A stretch of 64,000 nt of DNA from an uncultured Christensenella sp. (GCA_910586245.1 CAJUFY010000004.1:110214-174213); one strand, 5' to 3'; positions 1 to 9,786 are shown, numbered from the stretch's first letter. The notes: a model not told the origin generated them from the sequence alone. Numbers and translations are program-made.

Positions 1-1
1 G

Positions 2-865
2 GGACAGCTTGCGGCAGTCGCGCTCATGGACGCGCGTTCGATCGCGGCGACGGCGGCGAACGGCGGCGTGCTCACTTCCGCGCTCGATTACGAATACGTC
101 AAACGCATCAAAAAGTATAAATTCGACGGTAAAATTTACGCGAACCGCGTGTACCGCGGCGCGGGGCGTCCGCAAAAGGACACGAAGCTCGTTTACGGAC
201 CCAACATCGCCGACTGGCCCGAACAGATCGCGCTCGGCAAACATCTGCTCATGAAAGTCGTATCCGTGTTAAAAGACGCCGTTACGACGACGGACGAACT
301 CATTCCTTCGGGCGAAACTTCGTCGTACCGTTCCAATCCTTTGAAACTTGCCGAATTTGCGCTTTCGCGCAAAGATCCTGCTTACGTAACCCGCGCCAAA
401 GCGGTGCAGGCGGACGAGAAAATCCGCCGCGAAACGGGCACTCTTCCCGAAAGCGTTCTGAAAGAGTTGAACGGAGTTATTCCCGCCGAAGGCACGGTGT
501 ACGGCAGCGTGGTCGTTTCCAACAAACCGGGCGACGGATCGGCGCGCGAACAGGCGGCTTCCTGCCAGCGCGTGCTGGGCGGGGTTGCGAACGTCTGCAA
601 GGAATACGCCACCAAACGGTATCATTCCAACCTCGTGAACTGGGGCATGATTCCCTTTACTTGCGAAAAACCCGACTTTAAAACGGGGGATTATATTTAC
701 GTGGAGGAGATTGCCGCGGCGGTTGCGGGCGGCGAGGAGCGCGTGGTTGCAAAGGTGATTTCCAAAAACGGAACGCGCGATACCGTTTTGCATCTTGCGC
801 CGTTCACCAAGGAAGAGCGCGAAATCCTGCTTGCGGGCTGCCTGATCAATTATAACCGGAAATAA
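2..865 (+). CDS. Aconitase-family hydratase, C-terminal part (5' truncated by window edge)
   Basis: The reading frame is open from base 2, so only the last 287 residues of a larger protein are present. It contains the C-terminal swivel domain of the aconitase superfamily. The stretch TTDELIPSGETSSYRSNP and the motif GDGSAREQAASCQRVLGG correspond to the substrate-binding Ser/Arg loop (GxGSxREHAA in classical aconitases). Members interconvert hydroxy-acids by dehydration and rehydration with a 4Fe-4S cluster; the cluster-ligating cysteines would lie upstream of the window. The variant with Gln in place of His in the REHAA motif resembles the Firmicutes 'hydratase' branch, not citrate-cycle AcnA, so the substrate is uncertain. 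It is followed by its own terminator. Confidence 0.8.
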   Translation, partial: GQLAAVALMDARSIAATAANGGVLTSALDYEYVKRIKKYKFDGKIYANRVYRGAGRPQKDTKLVYGPNIADWPEQIALGKHLLMKVVSVLKDAVTTTDELIPSGETSSYRSNPLKLAEFALSRKDPAYVTRAKAVQADEKIRRETGTLPESVLKELNGVIPAEGTVYGSVVVSNKPGDGSAREQAASCQRVLGGVANVCKEYATKRYHSNLVNWGMIPFTCEKPDFKTGDYIYVEEIAAAVAGGEERVVAKVISKNGTRDTVLHLAPFTKEEREILLAGCLINYNRK

Positions 866-868
866 TCG

Positions 869-903
869 TTCCGCCGACGGATTCGTCGGCGGAATATTTT
901 TTG
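869..903 (+). terminator. Rho-independent terminator after hydratase
   Basis: An 11-bp perfect stem (TTCCGCCGACG / CGTCGGCGGAA, loop GATT) is followed by a T-rich run. Confidence 0.9.
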
Positions 904-954
904 TTTCCCTCATGAAAACTTTGTAAAAAATTACAAAAATTTTTCCCAAAGGGA

Positions 955-983
955 TTGATTTTTAATTCAAAAGATTGTATAAT
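955..983 (+). promoter_or_regulatory. SigA-type promoter for lemA
   Basis: -35 TTGATT (955-960), 17-bp spacer, -10 TATAAT (978-983). The ribosome binding site AGGAGGAAG follows at about 999-1007, just before the lemA ATG. Confidence 0.8.
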
Positions 984-1009
984 AATTCAGAACATTTTAG
1001 GAGGAAGAT

Positions 1010-1606
1010 ATGGGCAATTATTTACTTGCGCTCGGTACGGGCGCGATCGTCGGGATCGCCGTAGGCGTTGCGGCGCTTATTGCGGTCATTGCAGTGATTA
1101 TTTGGTATATTTCTACCTATAACCGCCTGCAAACGTTAAAGAATCTTGTGGAAGAAGGTTGGTCTACCATCGACGTGCAGCTGAAAAAGCGTTACGATCT
1201 GATTCCCAATCTTGTGGAAACGGTAAAGGGTTACGCCAAGCACGAAAGCGGCACGCTGGAAGCGGTAATTGCCGCGCGCAACGCGGCGATGACGGCGACG
1301 GGCGACGGCAAAATGGCTGCGGAAAACGTGCTTACGGGTACGCTGAAATCGCTGTTCGCTTTGCAGGAAGCTTATCCCGAACTCAAAGCGAATACGAATT
1401 TTTTGGATTTGCAGAATCAGTTGAAGAGCATCGAAACGGAAATCGCTTCCGCGCGCAGATATTACAACGGCACGGTCAAAGAACTGAATACGAAGGTCGA
1501 CATGTTCTTTGCGGGAATCGTTGCGCGCCGCATGAAGCTTGAAAAACGCAAGTACTTCGAGCTCGATTCCGAGGAAGAGCGTCAAGCGGTGAAAGTTCAA
1601 TTTTAA
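1010..1606 (+). CDS. LemA family protein
   Basis: 198 residues, the usual LemA length. An N-terminal membrane segment (about residues 10-33) is followed by the LemA helical domain with the hallmark VQLKKRYDLIPNLVETVKGY and the C-terminal pattern ARRYYNGTVKELN. LemA proteins are inner-membrane-anchored with N-out topology and unknown biochemical function. It starts behind a strong AGGAGGA site. The next gene, a DUF2207 membrane protein, begins 18 bp downstream; this lemA-DUF2207 pairing is common in Firmicutes and suggests a joint envelope role. Confidence 0.92.
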   Translation: MGNYLLALGTGAIVGIAVGVAALIAVIAVIIWYISTYNRLQTLKNLVEEGWSTIDVQLKKRYDLIPNLVETVKGYAKHESGTLEAVIAARNAAMTATGDGKMAAENVLTGTLKSLFALQEAYPELKANTNFLDLQNQLKSIETEIASARRYYNGTVKELNTKVDMFFAGIVARRMKLEKRKYFELDSEEERQAVKVQF

Positions 1607-1624
1607 GGGATTTTATTCGGGAAT

Positions 1625-3523
1625 ATGAAAAAATCGATAAGTATGAAGGGGATTTTCGCGGCGCTTGCCGCTTTGTTCCTTGCACTTGTACTTTGGGCGG
1701 GGATTACCCCGCCCGTTTCCGTTTCCGCCGATTATTACCGCGAAACGGATTTTGAAATCAGCCGTTTCGACGTAGAGATGAACGTTGCGGCAAACCGCAC
1801 GGTTACGGTTACCGAAAAGATTACGGTGCAGTTCCGCAACCGTTTTTCGGCGTACGAAAACAGTTTGCACGGAATTATCCGCGACTTGCCGATAGAAAGG
1901 GGCGTGCGTTACCGCAATATTGCCGCGGCTTGCGACAATGCGGATTTTTCGCCTTACGTTTCGAACGAATCGGGCGATTTTATTTCGTACTATCTCCGCG
2001 GCAGCGGCACCGTTTACGGCGAAACGCGCACGTACACGGTTGCGTATCAGATGATCCTGCCCAAACTTTCGGAGGAAGGGTATCTTCCGCTCGACGTCAT
2101 CGGCTACGGCTGGCAGGCGCCGATGGAGCAGGTTTCCGTTCGCGTGACCGTGCCGGACGGGTTAAAGGGCTACCGCATCTATTCGGGCGAATACGGCACG
2201 GGGACGGACGAGCGGACGGACGGCGGATCGCAAAACGGAAACGTGATCACCGTAAATGCCGAAACGTTGCACTGCGGCGAGGGAATTACGCTCGATCTTT
2301 CGTTCGGTGCGGGCGTGCTTTCCGTTGCGTTCGATTGGAGCATCCTGTACGCCGCGCTCCTCGGTACGGCGCTCCTCGTTGCGGCGTTGCTAGTGAAGCT
2401 GTTCGTATGCCGTCAGCCCGTTCTGGTAAAAACGGTCAACCTCGAAGCGCCTAAACGCATGGATCCGCTGAAAATGGGGAAACTCATCGACAATAAAATC
2501 GACGCCGAAGACGTCGGTTCACTCGTATTCTGGCTCGCTTCGGAAGGATATCTGACCATCGACATGACGGAGGATGAAGACGATCCGACTTTGCTGAAAA
2601 CGCAAAAGCCGCTCTCTTCCGATCTTCCTTCGTACGTGCAGACTTTTTACGAGGGCTTGTTCAAACGCGGCGATTCCGTTTGTATTTCTTCGCTCAAAAA
2701 CCGCTTTTATAAGACGGCGGACAGCGTAAAAGCGGGCGTAAACGCGTCTGTGGAAAAAATTTACCGCAAATCGAGTTTCGTACTCATGGGGCTTTTCGGG
2801 GTGCTGTCCGTTCTTCTGCTCGGCGGTTTTGCGTATTTGTATTCGCGTTTGTTCGTGATTGCGGGATATCTGCACCTCATTACCATTCCCGCGTGCATTT
2901 TTGCGTTTGTTGCGGGCGCGTTCGGTACGAGCTGCGCCGTGCAGCGCAGGTATAAGTGGAAAAAAATCGCGCGGATCGGCGTCGTTGCGGGCGGAATTAT
3001 AATCGGGCTCGTGCTCGCGCTCTTAGCCATGTTGATCAAAAGCGCCGCATTCGGAATGGTTACGGGATTTTTGCTGGTTGCGTTTGCCGCGGCGTGCGGC
3101 GGGATCAGCGGCTCTTTCCTCACGTATACGGAAAAATATACGCAGGAGTTGGGGCACATTCTCGGTTTCAAACAGTTTATCGTTTTTACCGAGCGGGATA
3201 AGATCGAATTTATGCTCAAAGAGAATCCCGAACTGTATTACAATATTCTGCCCTACGCGCAAGTGCTCGGCGTGACGGACGCGTGGGCGGAGCGTTTCGA
3301 AGGGCTCGCCGTGAATCCGCCTTCCTATGCGCGTTACAGCGCGGGGGACGTCGTATTCAGCTGGGTGATGTGGAACCACTTATTCCGTTCGATGAACAGT
3401 TCGTTCGCACGCAATATGGTGTCCCGTCCTTCCTCATCGGGCGGAGGCGGAAGATTCGGCGGCGGCTTCGGCGGTGGATTCGGTGGCGGCGGCTTCGGCG
3501 GTGGCGGCGGAAGAAGCTGTTAG
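1625..3523 (+). CDS. DUF2207 membrane protein with Gly-rich tail
   Basis: 632 residues. A signal peptide (about 1-35) precedes an extracytoplasmic beta-rich DUF2207 domain (about 36-235), a membrane segment near 239-262, a cytoplasmic domain, and more membrane segments around 385-440 and 450-500. The C-terminus is a low-complexity GGGFGGG tail ending in Cys. This is the YciQ-like architecture; function is unknown and envelope-associated. It is translated directly after lemA. glpK follows 10 bp downstream, so the three may be co-transcribed. No terminator is visible between them. Confidence 0.88.
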   Translation: MKKSISMKGIFAALAALFLALVLWAGITPPVSVSADYYRETDFEISRFDVEMNVAANRTVTVTEKITVQFRNRFSAYENSLHGIIRDLPIERGVRYRNIAAACDNADFSPYVSNESGDFISYYLRGSGTVYGETRTYTVAYQMILPKLSEEGYLPLDVIGYGWQAPMEQVSVRVTVPDGLKGYRIYSGEYGTGTDERTDGGSQNGNVITVNAETLHCGEGITLDLSFGAGVLSVAFDWSILYAALLGTALLVAALLVKLFVCRQPVLVKTVNLEAPKRMDPLKMGKLIDNKIDAEDVGSLVFWLASEGYLTIDMTEDEDDPTLLKTQKPLSSDLPSYVQTFYEGLFKRGDSVCISSLKNRFYKTADSVKAGVNASVEKIYRKSSFVLMGLFGVLSVLLLGGFAYLYSRLFVIAGYLHLITIPACIFAFVAGAFGTSCAVQRRYKWKKIARIGVVAGGIIIGLVLALLAMLIKSAAFGMVTGFLLVAFAAACGGISGSFLTYTEKYTQELGHILGFKQFIVFTERDKIEFMLKENPELYYNILPYAQVLGVTDAWAERFEGLAVNPPSYARYSAGDVVFSWVMWNHLFRSMNSSFARNMVSRPSSSGGGGRFGGGFGGGFGGGGFGGGGGRSC

Positions 3524-3533
3524 GGGGAAGAGT

Positions 3534-4997
3534 ATGAAATACGTGATCGCGCTCGACGCGGGAACGACGAGCGTCCGCGCGTTCGTGTACGATATATCCA
3601 CGGGAAAATTCGTACACGGTGCACAGCAGGAAGTGGCGCAGCGTTTCCCCAACCCCGGTTGGGTGGAACAGGACGCGAACGAAATTTATTATAAAACGGC
3701 GTACTGTCTGAACGAATGCGTGCGCTATGCGGGCGCGGAAAACGTTGCGGGTATCGGCGTAACCAATCAACGCGAAACGGTGGTGCTGTGGAACCGCGAA
3801 ACGGGCGAACCGCTCTGTCCCGCCATCGTGTGGCAGTGCCGCCGAACGAGCGCGTATTGCGCGGGATTGAGCAAAGACGCGCAGACGCTCGTCCGTACGC
3901 GCACGGGGCTCGTGGCGGACGCCTATTTTTCGGCGAGTAAAATCCGCTGGGCACTCGACAACATGCCCGCCGCGCGCAAGCTGTTGCAGGCGGGGAAACT
4001 CTGCGTGGGTACGGTGGATACTTATTTGATTTTCAAACTCACCGCCGGGCGTACGTTTGCAACCGACTATACCAACGCGTCGCGTACGATGCTGTTCGAT
4101 ATCCGTGAATTGCGTTGGGATACCGATTTGTTGAATCTGTTTGGCGTGCCGCGCGAAATTCTGCCCGAAACGCGTCCGTGCGACGCGCGTTTCGGCGAAG
4201 CGGAGCTTGCAGGCAGGCGCATTCCGATCGCGGGCGTGCTGGGCGATCAGCAAGCCGCGTTGTTCGGGCAAGGGTGCCTTTCCCCTGGGGAAGGCAAGAT
4301 CACGTACGGTACGGGGCTCTTTTTGCTCTTCAATACGGGGAGCGCGTGCGCGCTTTCGCAGAGCGGCATGCTCACGACGGTGGGCTATTCTTGCGGAGGA
4401 AATACCGTTTACGCGCTCGAAGGCAGCGCGTTCAACGCGGGCAGCTCGGTGCAGTGGCTGCGCGACGGACTGGGACTCATCGATGCGAGCGCGGAAAGCG
4501 AAGGGCTTGCGGCGAGCGTGCCGGACTGCGGCGGCGTATGTTTCGTTCCCGCGTTTACGGGACTGGGCGCGCCTTACTGGAACGGTGAAGCGCGCGGGCT
4601 TTTGTCGGGCATTACCCGCAGTACCACGCGGGCGCACGTCGTGCGCGCGGTGCTTGAAAGCATTGCCTACGGGGCGCGCGATCTTGCGGGGTGCATGGAA
4701 CGGGACAGCGGAATTTGTCTGCGCGATATCCGTTGTGACGGCGGCGCTTGCCGTAACGATTTTTTAATGCAGTTTCAGGCGGACGTGCTGGGCGTCTGTA
4801 TCGACCGCCCCGTGGAAAAAGAGAGCACCGCGCTGGGCGCCGCGCTCATGTGCGGGGTTGCGCTCGGTTTGTGCGACGAATCGGATATTCCCAAGCGCAG
4901 GGAAGCGGAACGGATCTTCGTGCCCTCCAAACAGCGGGAAAAATTCGACGCGCTGTACGAAAATTATAAAAAAGCCGTAAAACGCGCGTTGTTATAA
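3534..4997 (+). CDS. glpK: Glycerol kinase
   Basis: 487 residues. Phosphorylates glycerol to sn-glycerol 3-phosphate with ATP. FGGY-family features: phosphate loop DAGTTSVRAFVYD near the N-terminus, FPNPGWVEQD, the NQRET motif (about residue 80), GDQQAALFGQG and the C-terminal GALMCGV. A longer in-frame start exists at 3474 inside the previous gene. ATG 3534 fits the family N-terminus and has GGGGGAAGAG just upstream. A good terminator closes the unit. gpsA at 14.2 kb makes the same product from dihydroxyacetone phosphate. Confidence 0.93.
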   Translation: MKYVIALDAGTTSVRAFVYDISTGKFVHGAQQEVAQRFPNPGWVEQDANEIYYKTAYCLNECVRYAGAENVAGIGVTNQRETVVLWNRETGEPLCPAIVWQCRRTSAYCAGLSKDAQTLVRTRTGLVADAYFSASKIRWALDNMPAARKLLQAGKLCVGTVDTYLIFKLTAGRTFATDYTNASRTMLFDIRELRWDTDLLNLFGVPREILPETRPCDARFGEAELAGRRIPIAGVLGDQQAALFGQGCLSPGEGKITYGTGLFLLFNTGSACALSQSGMLTTVGYSCGGNTVYALEGSAFNAGSSVQWLRDGLGLIDASAESEGLAASVPDCGGVCFVPAFTGLGAPYWNGEARGLLSGITRSTTRAHVVRAVLESIAYGARDLAGCMERDSGICLRDIRCDGGACRNDFLMQFQADVLGVCIDRPVEKESTALGAALMCGVALGLCDESDIPKRREAERIFVPSKQREKFDALYENYKKAVKRALL

Positions 4998-5024
4998 AAT
5001 CCCTCCCTCGCGGAGGGATTTTTT
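4998..5024 (+). terminator. Terminator after glpK
   Basis: 9-bp stem AATCCCTCC / GGAGGGATT with T tail, starting directly after the stop codon. Confidence 0.92.
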
Positions 5025-5086
5025 CACGAAAACGTCTTTTTCTGCATAGAATGATTTTGCGCAGCGATTGCTGTGCGGAGGATGTT

Positions 5087-6427
5087 TTGGGAAAATATTT
5101 CGGCACGGACGGTTTCCGCGGGCGGGCGAACGAATCGCTCACCGCGGTTCACGCATTTAGGGTTGGACGCTTTCTCGGCAGATATTACTCCCGCGGAAAA
5201 AACGGCAAGGCGCGGATCGTCGTGGGAAAGGATACGCGTCTTTCGTCCTATATGTTCGAATACGCGTTGGCGGCGGGCGCGACCGCTTCGGGCGCGGACG
5301 TATCGCTTTTGCATGTTACGACGACGCCTTCCGTTTCCTTCGTCGCGCGGACGGACGGATTCGACTGCGGCGTTATGATTTCCGCAAGCCACAATCCGTA
5401 TACGGACAACGGCATCAAACTCGTGAACGGCGCAGGCGAAAAAATGGAAGAGAATGTGCTCGTCGCGGTGGAAGAATATCTCGACGGGGGGAATCTTCCG
5501 CTTGCGGCGGGGGAGGAAATCGGGCGCACGATCGACTACGTGGCGGGCAGAAACCGCTATCTTGCTTACCTTTTATCGCTGCCGCGTTCCTCTTTCCGCG
5601 GGCTCAGAGTGGGGCTTGATTGCGCTAACGGCAGCGCTTGGGCGATCTCCAAAGCCGTGTTCGACGCGCTCGGCGCGCAGGTGTTTGCAATCAACGCTTC
5701 TCCAGACGGGACGAACATCAACCGCGGCTGCGGTTCAATGAACCCCGAACGTTTGCAGGCGTTGGTTGCAGAACGGGCGCTCGACGTCGGATTTGCCTTC
5801 GACGGCGACGCCGACCGCTGTATCTGCGTTGACGAGCGCGGCGAGATCGTGGACGGCGACGGTATTTTATACCTGTGCGCCCGCGCGCTTTCGGCGCGGG
5901 GGGGACTCGAGGGCGGCGGGATCGCCGCAACGGTTACGAGCAATTTGGGGCTTGCGCATTCCTTGAAGGAGTTCGGAATCGACGTGCATTTTACGGACGT
6001 CGGAGATAAGAACGTCTATGCCGAAATGACGAAGCGCGGACTGTTGCTCGGCGGCGAGCAATCGGGGCACATCATTTTCCGCAAACACGCGACGACGGGC
6101 GACGGGATTTTAACCGCGCTCAAAGTTGCGGAAACGGTGCTGGAGAGTAAGTGCCCGCTGTCCTGCCTTTGCGCGGGGCTTAAGCGTTTGCCCCAGCGGA
6201 GTTTGAATGTGCGCGTAAAAAACAAGCGCGCGGCGCTTTTGAACGAGGGCGTCCGCGCGGCGCAAAAGGAAGCCGAATTGCTTTTGTCGGACGGCAGAAT
6301 CCTGCTCCGCGCTTCGGGAACCGAACCGCTCGTGCGCATTCTTGCCGAGGGGGAGGACGAGGAACGCTGTCTTGCGGCGATTCAAAAAATCGAACTTGCC
6401 GTGCGGTCGGCGGAGGAGGATTTGTAA
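5087..6427 (+). CDS. glmM: Phosphoglucosamine mutase
   Basis: 446 residues. Converts glucosamine-6-P to glucosamine-1-P for peptidoglycan precursor synthesis. Motifs: N-terminal KYFGTDGFRGRAN, catalytic serine loop ISASHNPYTDNG (about residue 101), metal loop DGDADR, and C-terminal RASGTEPLVR phosphate loop. I chose TTG 5087 because GGAGG lies 5 nt upstream and the protein then begins like the family; an ATG at 5051 would add 12 unconserved residues and has no clear site. The stop codon overlaps the glmS ATG by one base (TAATG), so the two genes of the UDP-GlcNAc pathway are translationally coupled. Confidence 0.93.
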   Translation: MGKYFGTDGFRGRANESLTAVHAFRVGRFLGRYYSRGKNGKARIVVGKDTRLSSYMFEYALAAGATASGADVSLLHVTTTPSVSFVARTDGFDCGVMISASHNPYTDNGIKLVNGAGEKMEENVLVAVEEYLDGGNLPLAAGEEIGRTIDYVAGRNRYLAYLLSLPRSSFRGLRVGLDCANGSAWAISKAVFDALGAQVFAINASPDGTNINRGCGSMNPERLQALVAERALDVGFAFDGDADRCICVDERGEIVDGDGILYLCARALSARGGLEGGGIAATVTSNLGLAHSLKEFGIDVHFTDVGDKNVYAEMTKRGLLLGGEQSGHIIFRKHATTGDGILTALKVAETVLESKCPLSCLCAGLKRLPQRSLNVRVKNKRAALLNEGVRAAQKEAELLLSDGRILLRASGTEPLVRILAEGEDEERCLAAIQKIELAVRSAEEDL

Positions 6428-8202
6428 TGTGCGGAATCGTAGGCTATTACGGAAAAGAGAACGCCGCGCCCTTTCTTCTGGACGGTTTGAAAAAACTCGA
6501 ATACCGCGGGTACGACTCGGCGGGAATCGCGTTGCTTCGCGGCGGTAAAATCAATTTATACCGTTGCCGCGGCAGGGTTCGGGAACTGGGAAGCGCAAGG
6601 CGCGAGAAAGGGCAGCTCGGAATCGGGCACACGCGCTGGGCGACGCACGGCGCGCCGTCCGAAGCGAACGCGCATCCGCACGTTTACGGAAAATTCGCAA
6701 TCGTTCACAACGGCATCATCGAAAATCAGTTCGAACTCAAGGGGGAACTTCTCGCCCGCGGCGATACGTTTTCTTCGGAAACGGACAGCGAAGTGATCGC
6801 GCATTTGCTGGCATATTACTACGAGGGTGATCTGCTTGCGGCAATGCAAAAGACGGCAGGGCGGCTGAAAGGTTCGTACGCCGTCGCGGCGATGTGCGAA
6901 GAGATTCCCGACGCGCTCGTTTGCGCGCGCAGCAAAAGCCCGCTGGTTGTCGGAGAGGGCAACGGCGGTGTGTACGTTGCAAGCGATCTTTCTGCGATCG
7001 CAGCGCGCGGCGTTGCGCTGTATGCGCTCGGCGACGGAGAATTTGCGCTTTTAAACGGCAAGGGCGTTACGGTTTACGACCGCGATCTTACTGTAATCCC
7101 AAAGGAGCCGCTCGAATACGATCCCGAAGCGGAAGCGCCCGATAAGCGTGGATACCGCCACTATATGCGCAAAGAAATGGCGGAAATCCCCGCGGTCATC
7201 GGGAAATCCTGCATTGATTTTGCGCGCGATCCGGCTTACGAAGAGCTGACGCGCGTACTCGGGCGGACGCAGCGCATTCATATCGTCGCTTGCGGGACGG
7301 CGTATCACAGCGGGTTGTGCGCGAAATTTGCAATCGAATCGCTGTGCCGCATTCCCGTTGAGGTCTGCGTGGCGAGCGAATACCGCTACCGCAACCCGAT
7401 CGTGCCGCCCGACACCCTTGCGCTCGCGGTGACGCAGAGCGGGGAAACTGCCGATACGCTTGCGGCTGCGGAACTTGCGAAACAGGCGGGCGCGTATCTC
7501 GTTGCGGTGACGAACGTTCCGTATTCTTCGATCACGCGCATTGCAGATACCGTGCTGTTTACGGGCGCGGGGCGCGAAATCGCCGTGGCAGCGACCAAAA
7601 GTTTTAACGCGCAGCTGGAATTGCTCTATTGCATTGCATCGGCGCTTGCCGAAAGCAAAGGCGGGCAAAGTTACTTTGCGGAATTGCACCGTCTGATCGA
7701 AACGGTTGCCGCGGCGGAAAAATCCTGCGAAGAAGTGCGCGGTTGGATTCCCTATTTTCTCGGCGCGCGCAGCGTGTTTTTTCTCGGCAGAGGCGCGGAT
7801 TATGCGGCGGCGCTCGAAGGCAGCTTGAAGTTGAAGGAAATCACTTATCTGCCGAGCGAGGGCTACGCCGCGGGCGAGCTGAAACACGGCACGCTTGCGC
7901 TCGTGGACGAGGGGACGCCCGTAGTTGCTCTGCTTACCGATCCCGCGCTTGCCGAAAAGACGATGAACGCCGTGCACGAGGTGTACGCGCGCGGCGCGAA
8001 CGTGTTTTTAATTACTTCTTTGCCCGAGTACGTTTCGCGCAAAGAAGTTTCTTCCGCGGTGCTTCTGCCCGCTTGCCGCGCGGAATTTTCTCCCGTTCTT
8101 TCGGTATTGCCGTTGCAGGCGCTTGCGTACTATCTTTCCATTGCCCGCGGGAACAATCCCGATAAACCGCGGAATCTTGCCAAAAGCGTTACGGTGGAAT
8201 AA
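6427..8202 (+). CDS. glmS: Glutamine--fructose-6-phosphate aminotransferase (isomerizing)
   Basis: 591 residues. Makes glucosamine-6-P from fructose-6-P and glutamine, feeding GlmM. The N-terminal glutaminase domain begins MCGIVGYYG with catalytic Cys at residue 2 and contains GHTRWATHG. Two SIS sugar-isomerase domains follow (CGTAYHSG; LGRGADYAAALEG). The C-terminus ends NLAKSVTVE as in the family. It is coupled to glmM by a 1-nt overlap. Because the mRNA leader is the glmM gene, there is no room for a glmS ribozyme directly upstream. Confidence 0.96.
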   Translation: MCGIVGYYGKENAAPFLLDGLKKLEYRGYDSAGIALLRGGKINLYRCRGRVRELGSARREKGQLGIGHTRWATHGAPSEANAHPHVYGKFAIVHNGIIENQFELKGELLARGDTFSSETDSEVIAHLLAYYYEGDLLAAMQKTAGRLKGSYAVAAMCEEIPDALVCARSKSPLVVGEGNGGVYVASDLSAIAARGVALYALGDGEFALLNGKGVTVYDRDLTVIPKEPLEYDPEAEAPDKRGYRHYMRKEMAEIPAVIGKSCIDFARDPAYEELTRVLGRTQRIHIVACGTAYHSGLCAKFAIESLCRIPVEVCVASEYRYRNPIVPPDTLALAVTQSGETADTLAAAELAKQAGAYLVAVTNVPYSSITRIADTVLFTGAGREIAVAATKSFNAQLELLYCIASALAESKGGQSYFAELHRLIETVAAAEKSCEEVRGWIPYFLGARSVFFLGRGADYAAALEGSLKLKEITYLPSEGYAAGELKHGTLALVDEGTPVVALLTDPALAEKTMNAVHEVYARGANVFLITSLPEYVSRKEVSSAVLLPACRAEFSPVLSVLPLQALAYYLSIARGNNPDKPRNLAKSVTVE

Positions 8203-8206
8203 AACG

Positions 8207-8235
8207 CCGCGCCGACGAAACGTCGGCGCGGTTTT
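8207..8235 (+). terminator. Terminator after glmS
   Basis: 11-bp stem CCGCGCCGACG / CGTCGGCGCGG with loop AAA, then TTTT. Confidence 0.9.
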
Positions 8236-8255
8236 AAATTATCGTTTTTATCACG

Positions 8256-8283
8256 AAAAAAGGCAATCCGTTCGGATTGCCTT
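8256..8283 (-). terminator. Terminator of the antiporter gene
   Basis: Inverted repeat AAGGCAATCC / GGATTGCCTT. Read on the minus strand it is followed by a run of T, right after the antiporter stop codon. Confidence 0.9.
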
Positions 8284-8293
8284 AAACGAAGTT

Positions 8294-9733
8294 TTATTCC
8301 GCGGCGGGAACTTCGGGCAATTCCGCCGTCTGTTCCGCAGGAACGCTTTCCGCAAGTTCTTCCGCAGGCAAACCGCCTTCGGGAGGGGGAAGGGGCTTTT
8401 CTTTGGAATAAAGCACCTTCAGCAGAATCGGGGTCAGAATGGACGACACGAGAATGAGCAACACCGTCATAATCATGAATTCCTGACCGAGCGCGTTTGC
8501 GCCGAGCGAAGCGTCCGTTACCGTAGCGGTCACGATGAGCGCGACTTCGCCGCGCGCCATCATACCGACGCCTGCGATCGTGCTCTCACGCATATTGTAT
8601 TTGAAGCATTTCGCAACCGCGCCGCAACCGACGATTTTCCCGATCAAGCCCATGAACACGGCAAGGAAGGCGAACAGAATGATGAAGCCGGACATGCCGA
8701 GGAAGGATATGCTCGAAATACCGATGTTCGCAAAGAACACGGGTGCAAACATCGTATAAGTATTGACTTCCACCTTTTTATCGGTATATTCGCTTGCGTG
8801 GTGCGCCGTCGAAAGAATGATGCCCGCAAGGAATGCGCCCGTAATGTCCGCCACGCCGAAGATTTCTTCGGCAGCCCACGAATACAGGAAGCATACGACG
8901 AGGGAGAACACGGGCAGACGGTGCGTCTGCGGCCATTTCTTTTCGAGCCAGCGGAAGAGCTTGGAAATTCCGAAGCCGAGCGCGATCGCAACGATGAAGA
9001 ACGCGACGATCATAATGATCGTGCCGTAGATGGTCGCTTTGAAGCCTGCAAATCCGCCGACGGAAGCGTCTGCGCCGCCCGCCTTCGCAATGCCCGTTAC
9101 GATGGAAAGGACGACGATTCCGATGACGTCGTCGATGATCGCCGCGGAAACGATGGTCGTGCCGAGTTTGGTGGAAATTTTACCGAGTTCTTTGAGTACG
9201 GAAACGGTGATGGCAACCGAAGTCGCGGTCAGAATCGCGCCGATGAACACGCACTGATAGATATGCGCCGTGCCCAGCCCGATATTGCCGAAGGGCAGGG
9301 AGATCAGGATTCCCAATACCATAGGAATCGCGACGCCCGCGCAGGCGATCATCGCCGCGGCAAGTCCCGTATTTTTCAGCTCTTTGAGGTTGGTTTCCAG
9401 CCCCGTCGAGAACATGAGCAGGAGCACGCCGATCTTCGCGAAGATAGAAAGTCCGTCGCTGCCCAGCGAGAAGATATCTTCCCCGCCGCCGCTCGAAAGC
9501 AGGAACAGGCAGTTGTAAGTCGTGCCGTTGCCTTTATCCAAGCCGATGATGGAAAATCCGCACAGTTCTCCGAAGATTGCGGGGCCGATCAGGATTCCCG
9601 CAACGATGTAACCGAGTACCTGCGGAAGCCCGATTTTACGAAAGAGCAATCCGCACAGTTTGGTCGTAAGCAGAATAATCGCAAGTACGATTACGAAGCC
9701 GAGACCGTTGTCGATGTAAAACACTCCGTTCAT
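8294..9733 (-). CDS. Cation:proton antiporter (CPA2-type, Na+/H+ exchanger domain)
   Basis: 479 residues with about twelve membrane segments. Family features include GYIVAGILIGPAIFG near the N-terminus, the paired-aspartate segment AAIIDDVIGIVVL that carries ion-binding residues in CPA exchangers, and ARGEVALIV in the last third. No C-terminal TrkA-N domain is present; instead there is a short Pro/Glu/Ala-rich tail. The ATG at 9733 is preceded by AAAGGAG. A longer ORF start at 9772 lacks a site and adds an unconserved arginine-rich segment. Convergent with glmS. Likely role: pH and Na+/K+ homeostasis. Confidence 0.88.
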   Translation of the reverse strand: MNGVFYIDNGLGFVIVLAIILLTTKLCGLLFRKIGLPQVLGYIVAGILIGPAIFGELCGFSIIGLDKGNGTTYNCLFLLSSGGGEDIFSLGSDGLSIFAKIGVLLLMFSTGLETNLKELKNTGLAAAMIACAGVAIPMVLGILISLPFGNIGLGTAHIYQCVFIGAILTATSVAITVSVLKELGKISTKLGTTIVSAAIIDDVIGIVVLSIVTGIAKAGGADASVGGFAGFKATIYGTIIMIVAFFIVAIALGFGISKLFRWLEKKWPQTHRLPVFSLVVCFLYSWAAEEIFGVADITGAFLAGIILSTAHHASEYTDKKVEVNTYTMFAPVFFANIGISSISFLGMSGFIILFAFLAVFMGLIGKIVGCGAVAKCFKYNMRESTIAGVGMMARGEVALIVTATVTDASLGANALGQEFMIMTVLLILVSSILTPILLKVLYSKEKPLPPPEGGLPAEELAESVPAEQTAELPEVPAAE

Positions 9734-9786
9734 ATTTCTCCTTTGGTAAAACGCGGCGTTTCTGCCGCGCAATTCACAACTTGAAT

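Noticed and set aside
3357..4637. 426-codon minus-strand ORF over glpK
   Set aside because: Antisense shadow of glycerol kinase; composition is Arg/His-rich with no family features.
6330..6430. glmS ribozyme upstream of glmS
   Set aside because: glmS starts one base inside the glmM stop codon, so there is no leader for a ribozyme.
8123..9784. 553-codon plus-strand ORF opposite the antiporter gene
   Set aside because: The minus-strand frame encodes a clear membrane antiporter with conserved motifs; the plus-strand frame is an Arg/Asp/His-rich shadow typical of GC-rich antisense frames.
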